A DNA stretch of 64,000 nt from Brachypodius melanocephalos (Eukaryota; Chordata; Aves; Passeriformes; Pycnonotidae): NCBI GenBank assembly GCA_013398615.1, contig VZSR01000514.1, positions 3,630,669 to 3,694,668 of the forward strand, in the 5' to 3' direction. The notes beneath the pieces were generated by a model. That model saw only the letters and a list, made by a program, of their open reading frames with translations. It did no database searches and was not told where the DNA came from. Position 1 is the first letter of the stretch; each line of letters starts with the position of its first letter. The translations under genes and the position numbers were made by a program. This document shows, one piece after another, positions 58,151-64,000 of the stretch.

Positions 58151-61100
58151 CAGCCTTCCAATCTTCTTGAAGTATGGAATGCTATTAATTTTGTATTTCT
58201 CCTACTTGCTTGTCTGGGTGCAACACTCAAGTAAAAAAATAAAATCAATGCCACTGATAGAGATGATGATTGTAACTTGATGATCTAATTTACTAGTTGT
58301 GCTTTTCTATTGTTCATTTTATCTTAATTTTAAGGCACCTTTATTATTTGATTTTGTTTCTTTCCCCCCCCTGGAAGTTTTTCAGGGTTAGATTTTGATT
58401 AGAATTAGATGAGAATCTTTTCAGAAAAAATGTCTCATTTTGATTAAAAACATTTTGAGAAAATTTATGAGATTTTTAACCTTTTAATTTATTTTTTTTT
58501 TTAGCTCTAATTGACTTTTAGAAAGTAATTTCTGGTGGAAGGCATGACTTGATCTGAGGACCAGAATAAAAATCTGGCTTTTAATGACCAACAAATGTCT
58601 GCATTTATATTTTCGCCATATTGAACTATATGCACTTTGAGCAATTTTTCTGCAACTGTTGGTCATGGATGTTTGGATTTGCAAAGTATCACTACTGAAC
58701 TTTGACTAAATGACTGAACCGCTCTAAAAAAGGAAGAAAAAAGCAATGTAATTCCCAGTGCCACTGGTTCACCAATTGTGATCACATTTGCATTCACTAC
58801 AAACCAGCATCTACACCAGCAAAATTCCACAACAAGAATGTACACCAAAAATCACCAAGCATCACAAATATAAACTCGGAAGCATTTAAATAAAGTATTT
58901 TTATCCAACTCTTTTAACTAGGATCTACTGCATTCTCTTTCCCTAATGCCAACTACATTAGTAAACACTGTGCTATCAGCAATAATCCATGTATATTAAT
59001 TTGTTTCTGTGTTACACTGCTGAATTAATATTGCTCAGAGTATTCCTTCCTGGTAATTAGGGTATTTTCACAGAGCACAGTTTCAGAATTACCAAGTACC
59101 TTGATAACTTTCATGCATTTTTCTGTCACAGTACATTTAACAGAAAAATCTCAAGTAACTGCCAGAAAAATAATAAAAAACATGAAAATTGTTGATAAAG
59201 TGCAGAACTGCTGTGCCTTGGGCTTCTGTGCTGTGTGGATTCTTCCAATTCTCCACCTGACACACAATGTGTGGTTGACTCTCTGAGTGGAGTACATTTT
59301 GCTCAGTACACCACTTCCACATCCCTAGATTATCCACACAGATAGGTGATGATACCCAAATTACAGAAATTATTAGGGGTGTCAGTCAGAGTAGCCCATC
59401 ACTAAAGCCTGCCCAGCCACAAGTGTGTCCTAACAACCTTTTAATAAGGTAGAAAATTATAGATCCTTTTTTTCAACTTTTGTTTTATTGTGGGGTTTTT
59501 TTACGCTGGAGGTTTTTAAGACAAGAAGTCTCCAGTCATCTCACATTTTAAAGGTCTGACTTCAACTGTGCATCTCCCACCTGATATCTCCTTTCACAGA
59601 AAGAGACATTACACCTCTTCCATCACAAGTGTGGATGTCAGGGCATCACTTAGAGCTGCAGCTGAGAGAATGAAAAAGGGGAACAGAAAAGCTTTGAATG
59701 AAAAATATTCTATTTCCATATTAATGACTCCTCTTAATGAAACAGAGGATGCAAGGATAAAAAGTATATGTGGGCTACAAGGAACTGAGTTGTGTCTACA
59801 TATAGAGTGTTTTCTCAGAGTTGTGTAGTAAGCATCATCAGACCGCTTTTCTTCAGGGGTTTAAATTTCTCTGGGGTGGTAGGAGGAAGACATGTTTCAC
59901 AGAGCAGCCAAAAATAAGCAAACAAAGAAGAAAATTCTCCTGGCAACAGATACAAGAAATGCAGCTGTCAAAGGCACTGCAGCTTCTCTGACAGTGTTTG
60001 CAGGCAGAGCCTTCTCAAGACTAAAACCAGCAAGCTCAGTGGAGTTTATTCACAGCACTCTTGCGTGACCTAAAAGCTATTTACAAGACAACACGACAGA
60101 CTAAAATGGCAAGGAAAATATCAGTGAGCAATCAGGAAAATGCACCTTTGCTTTCATCAACCATTCAAATCCATGAAAAAGTCCTTAAAGTCTTCCAGGT
60201 GCACCTTCCCTGTCAAAACAAGCAGCGTAACTAACTGCAGCCTCAAGAAGGCATTGCCAGGGGCCTCACTTTGTGTCTTCTGATTTTGGAGATGTCCTAG
60301 TTTACAGAGCACTGGAAGCAATCTGTACTAAAGCAACTCCTCAGCCTTCCTTAGAAATCAGAGTATTTCCCTCATTCTCTGCCTGTGTCCTGGTTAATCC
60401 CTTCCAAGCCATTTGATTTAGATAAAGCACCAGGAACAGGAGAGAGTATCCCCACATTCTGCTCTAAGTTGTGACTTCAGCACATTTTACTTCACTATTT
60501 ATTTCTGCTCTTAAGAGTAAGCAAAGTCAGTCTTCTTGCTTTTCAGGTTGATAACACTGCATATTTACAAGCCAAAACATCTAATAATAAATTTAAAGAG
60601 CCCAAGAAACAACACGTCATGGGGCACTGAGCAAGGCTTTACCCAACTTGTACACCAGCACTGGCTACACAGATGGTGCTGCAGACCATAGAATTGCAGC
60701 TAAAAGTATTCTTTTTGTCCTAGGTTCATTATGATCATCATAAATACGCCAGAATGAGATGCAACAGTGCCTCCACAAATCGTATTATTTTCACTTTTGA
60801 CAGCAGAAGTACAGTCTTGCTTACACTGAGGTGTGTTATTCAAGGGGCATCCTGTTCAAGGTGAAAATACAGGCTTGCAGTTTCATGCTTTGTGAATGGC
60901 TGTAGGGAAATTAAGATGGGTGGTTGGGACATTTTTTTCATCTTTTAACTTGCTTTTTGCCTTTGAAGTTTCAAGCCCAAGTTCCCTTATTTATTAGTTT
61001 CTGAGAGGTCTTCAAAGTTGGAGCTCCACAGAAGGTAAAATTGTAACTTCATCATTTTTCTTATTGCAGGCATCCATCAGCTCATTTCACAATAAACCAG

Positions 61101-62383
61101 AACTGTAAGCAATGACAGGAAACTTCAAAAGGCTGGAGTGCTATACAGGACATGGGGATCCAGGAACAGGGACAGTCTTTTCAGCCCTCTGAGCCCCTTC
61201 AGCAATTGCAATTATGTTGGATTACAAGTTTTTGTCTCAAAGACAAGGTACCCAGATTTCTATGATTTTCTGCTTTTATTAGCCCAGAAAAAACAGAAGA
61301 TATGTAAAGCTCTGTGTTTGCATCTGACATTTTGAGCCCCTGTTAGGAACCCTGCAGGAAAGAAATAGTGATATAAACACACATGTGACTGTCCATGCAG
61401 ACACTCCCACAGAAATGAGTTTATGTTAAAAATGGAATTTAGCTTGCATTAGCTTCAGCTAACACAGGTTCTGACAAAGGATTAAAAAGCAGAAGCAGCA
61501 AACAAAATCTCTGTCATATCTTTTTTAGACCAAATATAAATTCAACTTTAGAAGTAAATTTGACCTAGAGCTCTTCCTTTTTTTATAAATTAAAAGAAAA
61601 TATTTGACTAAACCACTCATGAATTTTGCTATGTTCAAAACCTGTGAGTTTGACATAAATTTATAGTTTAGAAGCCACCACGCTGGTCTCATTTTAATCA
61701 TTGGGTTCAGCTCCTCCTGATTTCAAGATGACTGTTTTATCAAAAGCTTCTCTTCTAAAACAACATTCACAGGACATAGCCCACTTCTGCTCACAGGCAG
61801 ACTAACGCTCCACAAGGAGTCAATGAGAAGTCCTATAGATTTACACCAAAACACAAGAAAACCTTATCTTTGATTTGTACATGTCTGCAGGGAAAAAAAA
61901 GTTCAGCATTTCCTTCATCTCTCAGCTTTGTTTTCCATGTAGGTCAAAGTTACACTGATTTCTGTCTAGTGGCAGCATGCTCACTTTCAAGGACTAAGTG
62001 GGTCTGCCAGTGATTAAAAGCACACCACCAGCCACTAGAGGATGTCCATCTGTGGCAGAAATGCTGGTGTCCTCCAAGACTTCAGGCTTTGTCCCTTAGT
62101 TGTAGCAGGACCAGACTGAACTCTTCATTCTCCCATCCTAAACCAATGCTTTCTTCAGATTATTATTCAGCATATTTCAGTTCTGCATCACTCTTAGATC
62201 AAAGACCCAGCATTCCAATGTCATATAAACACATAATGCCCCTCTCTCACCAGTTCTAAGTTAATCTCAACAAATCAGCAGTGGAGGCTGTATTCAGCCA
62301 CATTGCCTGCCAGACCCCATCCCTACAGCTCTGTAAGTGTGGGGAAGTTGTGTCAAGGGAATCAGGAAGAGTTATGCTCTCAC

Positions 62384-62457
62384 CAGTAGAACCTGTTTGG
62401 TGTAACTCCTTCATGAAGAAGCAGCCATCTTCTGCCAAACTCCACGGAACTGAATAA
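62384..62457 (-). CDS. SORCS1: SORCS1 exon: VPS10 propeller blade, reads LFSSVEFGRRW then PNRFYW
   Basis: This is the most 5' exon in the window, 74 bases. It opens in phase 0 after a CCACAG acceptor and ends two bases into the Trp codon before a GTGAGA donor. It encodes 24 residues plus the split Trp. SSVEFGRRW is an Asp-box-like propeller motif, and the exon ends in the family signature NRFYW. Recalled human SORCS1 has LYSSAEFGRRWQLIQEGVVPNRFYW-type sequence here, so the match is close. The segment WLLLHEGVT differs from the mammalian WQLIQEGVV type. The preceding exon (FYIQSLLFHP region) was looked for up to 64000 and not found, so it must lie to the right. Confidence 0.95.
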
Positions 62458-64000
62458 CTGTGGACAAAAACAAACAGTCATGAATCACAGTAAAACTCAA
62501 CGATACCAGAGAAATTAACCTGAAAAACCCTCTACCACTTCTGAGGTAGTGACTTGGACTTTTATTCATCCCAGTCTCCAAGGGGCACACCTGGGGCAGC
62601 TGAAACACGTCTGTGGTGCCTTTTATTGGCATAGAGAATACTGAGATGTGTGATATGGGACACAACTGCAGTTACCTGAGGGACCACTTCGTGGGTAAAC
62701 CCAGCAACCTGCCCTGAATGAAAATTCATCATCCAGTTGCCTTCCTCAATATTGTGTCAGAAGGACATTGTCTTTCCATTAGCAGTGCCATCCTTGGGAA
62801 GCTTTGGCAGTCTGGCACCAAAAAATGTTCTAATGTGTCTAGATTTCCCTTGCAGGACTGGGTGAGTTTAAACAGCACAAGTTACTTGTTCCAAGGAAAC
62901 CCATGATATTCCCTCTGCTCTTGTCCTTCTCCTGCCAACAATGTGACACCTTCTCCTTGTCTGGTTATGCAAACAATCTCCAAACACATCAGTCATTTCA
63001 GAAAATCTTTCCATGATAAATACCAAACCAGCCTGAGAAAGGTCAGCAGAAAGGCACGTTACAGGTATTATAAATGCTTTGGCATGTCTTTGTGGAATGA
63101 TATACAAATGTTACTGTTACAGAGCACTTACAAACAGCTGCTCTCCCTAACTGATGCCATCAAGTAATTCTCAGAAGGCCAGAGGAGAGAAGGATCACTT
63201 GGGTTCTGCTATTTCTTTTGCTTAATTTAGCTGCAAATTTATCATGTGGAAGGATTGAGAGGCAGTCAGCCCTACACTTTTCATGCAGATTCATCCTGTT
63301 CCCCCTCCTTTCTTTGCCTGGTCAGTCCCCTTTTCTGGCAAGGCAGATGTTGCACATGGTTTTTTGAACTATTATCCCCCTTTTCACGACATCTCTTCAG
63401 GGATTTTTGCATAAAATGCAGATGATCTGAGTCTTTATGTGCAAACCATGGCAATTTTTTTGGAACATGAAGTGGCAGTGGATTGGTAGGAAAGAGAAAG
63501 ATGGATGTCTGTGAGAGTAACTGAGAAGTATAAATGATGATTTAGAAGCTTTGGGTTCATCAGAAAGATGGTTTGAATGTATTTTAAAAATTATGAGATT
63601 GGGAGGTAAAAACTTTGAGGGTCTACTTACTTGGATATTGACTCCAAATGCAAAACCAAATATCCCTCACTTTTTCTATAGTAAAAACTTATAAGAACAA
63701 GGAGAAACTAATTCAAAGAGCCTTTTAGTAAACAGTAGGCTGGCTTGTGTTAAACTTTACTCTGAAATATTAAAGCTAAAAATTCACCTCTTTCATCTCC
63801 CTTTCTCTTGAACACTGCTAAAGAAGAGAGAGGGGAACAGAAGATAACAAGAGTAAGAAGAGGAGAAAACAGTTTAGTTCTGTGGCTAGAATTGCATCCA
63901 ATTTTAAAACTTCAGTGAGTGTTATTATTCCTTATGTAGAAGATTATAGATACATTTATATTTGAAATTTTAGGAAGCTCTAACTATAACAAAGGAAAAC
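62458..64000 (-). other. Intron, 3' part only
   Basis: This is the intron upstream of the first exon in the window and continues past the right edge. No repeat or exon recognised. The expected upstream exon (FYIQSLLFHP region) is not here. Confidence 0.85.

Larger units (their letters stand above)
48761..62383 (-). other. Longest intron (13.6 kb) with CR1 and SINE remnants
   Basis: No supported coding sequence. It holds a purine run (52840-52879), a MIR-like remnant (about 54985-55085), a TTTA-rich low-complexity block (55515-55643), a short AT run (57419-57440) and an antisense CR1 tail (about 57748-58150). Open frames at 53.2-53.9 kb have no family features. Confidence 0.88.
1..64000 (-). 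other. SORCS1: SORCS1 locus, internal part only (15 coding exons and their introns)
   Basis: SorCS1 is a type I membrane receptor of the VPS10 family that sorts neuronal cargo (for example neurexin, AMPA receptors and APP) between endosomes and the cell surface. Fifteen minus-strand exons encode, in order, propeller blades with Asp-box motifs (S-x-D-x-G-x-x-W type), a ten-cysteine 10CC module and a PKD domain. SORCS1 is chosen over SORCS3 and SORCS2 because of recalled paralogue-specific stretches: DLVHLEARTVDG, CMQGKYAGAM and CTEADFDCDYGYERHSNG. SORCS3 has clearly different residues at these places. All junctions are GT/AG and all phases agree. The first exons and the last exons (transmembrane segment and cytoplasmic tail) are outside the window. 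Introns here run from 488 to 13,623 bases, much shorter overall than the very large mammalian locus. Confidence 0.96.

Noticed and set aside
63590..63690. Possible upstream SORCS1 exon with an AAGTAAGT-like donor on the minus strand
   Set aside because: The translated segment does not match the expected FYIQSLLFHP region or any VPS10 sequence; a cryptic donor only.
1..64000. SORCS3 or SORCS2 instead of SORCS1
   Set aside because: Several exons carry SORCS1-specific residues (for example LVHLEARTVDG, CMQGKYAGAM, CTEADFD) that differ in recalled SORCS3; SORCS2 is more distant.
1..64000. tRNA, rRNA, CRISPR or bacterial-type systems
   Set aside because: No cloverleaf, rRNA-like or regularly spaced short repeats were seen, and the DNA is clearly vertebrate intronic sequence.

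Overview
This window is vertebrate nuclear DNA, most likely from a bird. It is AT-rich and mostly intronic, with short exons bounded by GT/AG, CR1-type LINE fragments, a candidate solo LTR, low-complexity T/G and A/C patches, and one 100-N scaffold gap. There are no bacterial-style operons, ribosome binding sites or CRISPR arrays. The bird assignment rests mainly on the CR1 tails and the fairly compact introns. It is an inference, and the species cannot be named from this sequence alone.

One gene explains all the coding sequence I can support: SORCS1, a VPS10-domain sorting receptor, on the minus strand. The window carries 15 consecutive internal coding exons (1,777 coding bases, about 592 residues). 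They run from the middle of the VPS10 beta-propeller at 62457 down to the PKD domain at position 11. Every exon joins the next in phase without a stop, frameshift or missing segment. The 5' exons (signal peptide, propeptide, first propeller blades) lie beyond 64000. The 3' exons (second membrane-proximal region, transmembrane segment, alternative cytoplasmic tails) lie to the left of position 1.

Layout from right to left, in the direction of transcription: 62384-40705 holds three propeller exons separated by long introns; 38352-29093 holds three more propeller exons; 23861-17804 is a dense block of six exons completing the propeller and opening the ten-cysteine (10CC) module; 10134-8885 holds two exons finishing the 10CC module and entering the PKD domain; 197-11 holds most of the PKD domain. 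All ten cysteines expected of the 10CC module are present, so the extracellular fold looks intact.

Non-coding content includes two antisense CR1 fragments (about 42.2 and 57.8-58.2 kb), a candidate LTR inside a 964-base intron, three or four ancient MIR-like SINE remnants, and a minisatellite of about 49 bases cut by the scaffold gap. There are also several perfect or near-perfect hairpins, a small isolated CpG cluster, and local duplications. I found no undescribed multi-gene system. The most interesting items are small structural or regulatory-looking elements inside the introns, and the other open reading frames look like chance.
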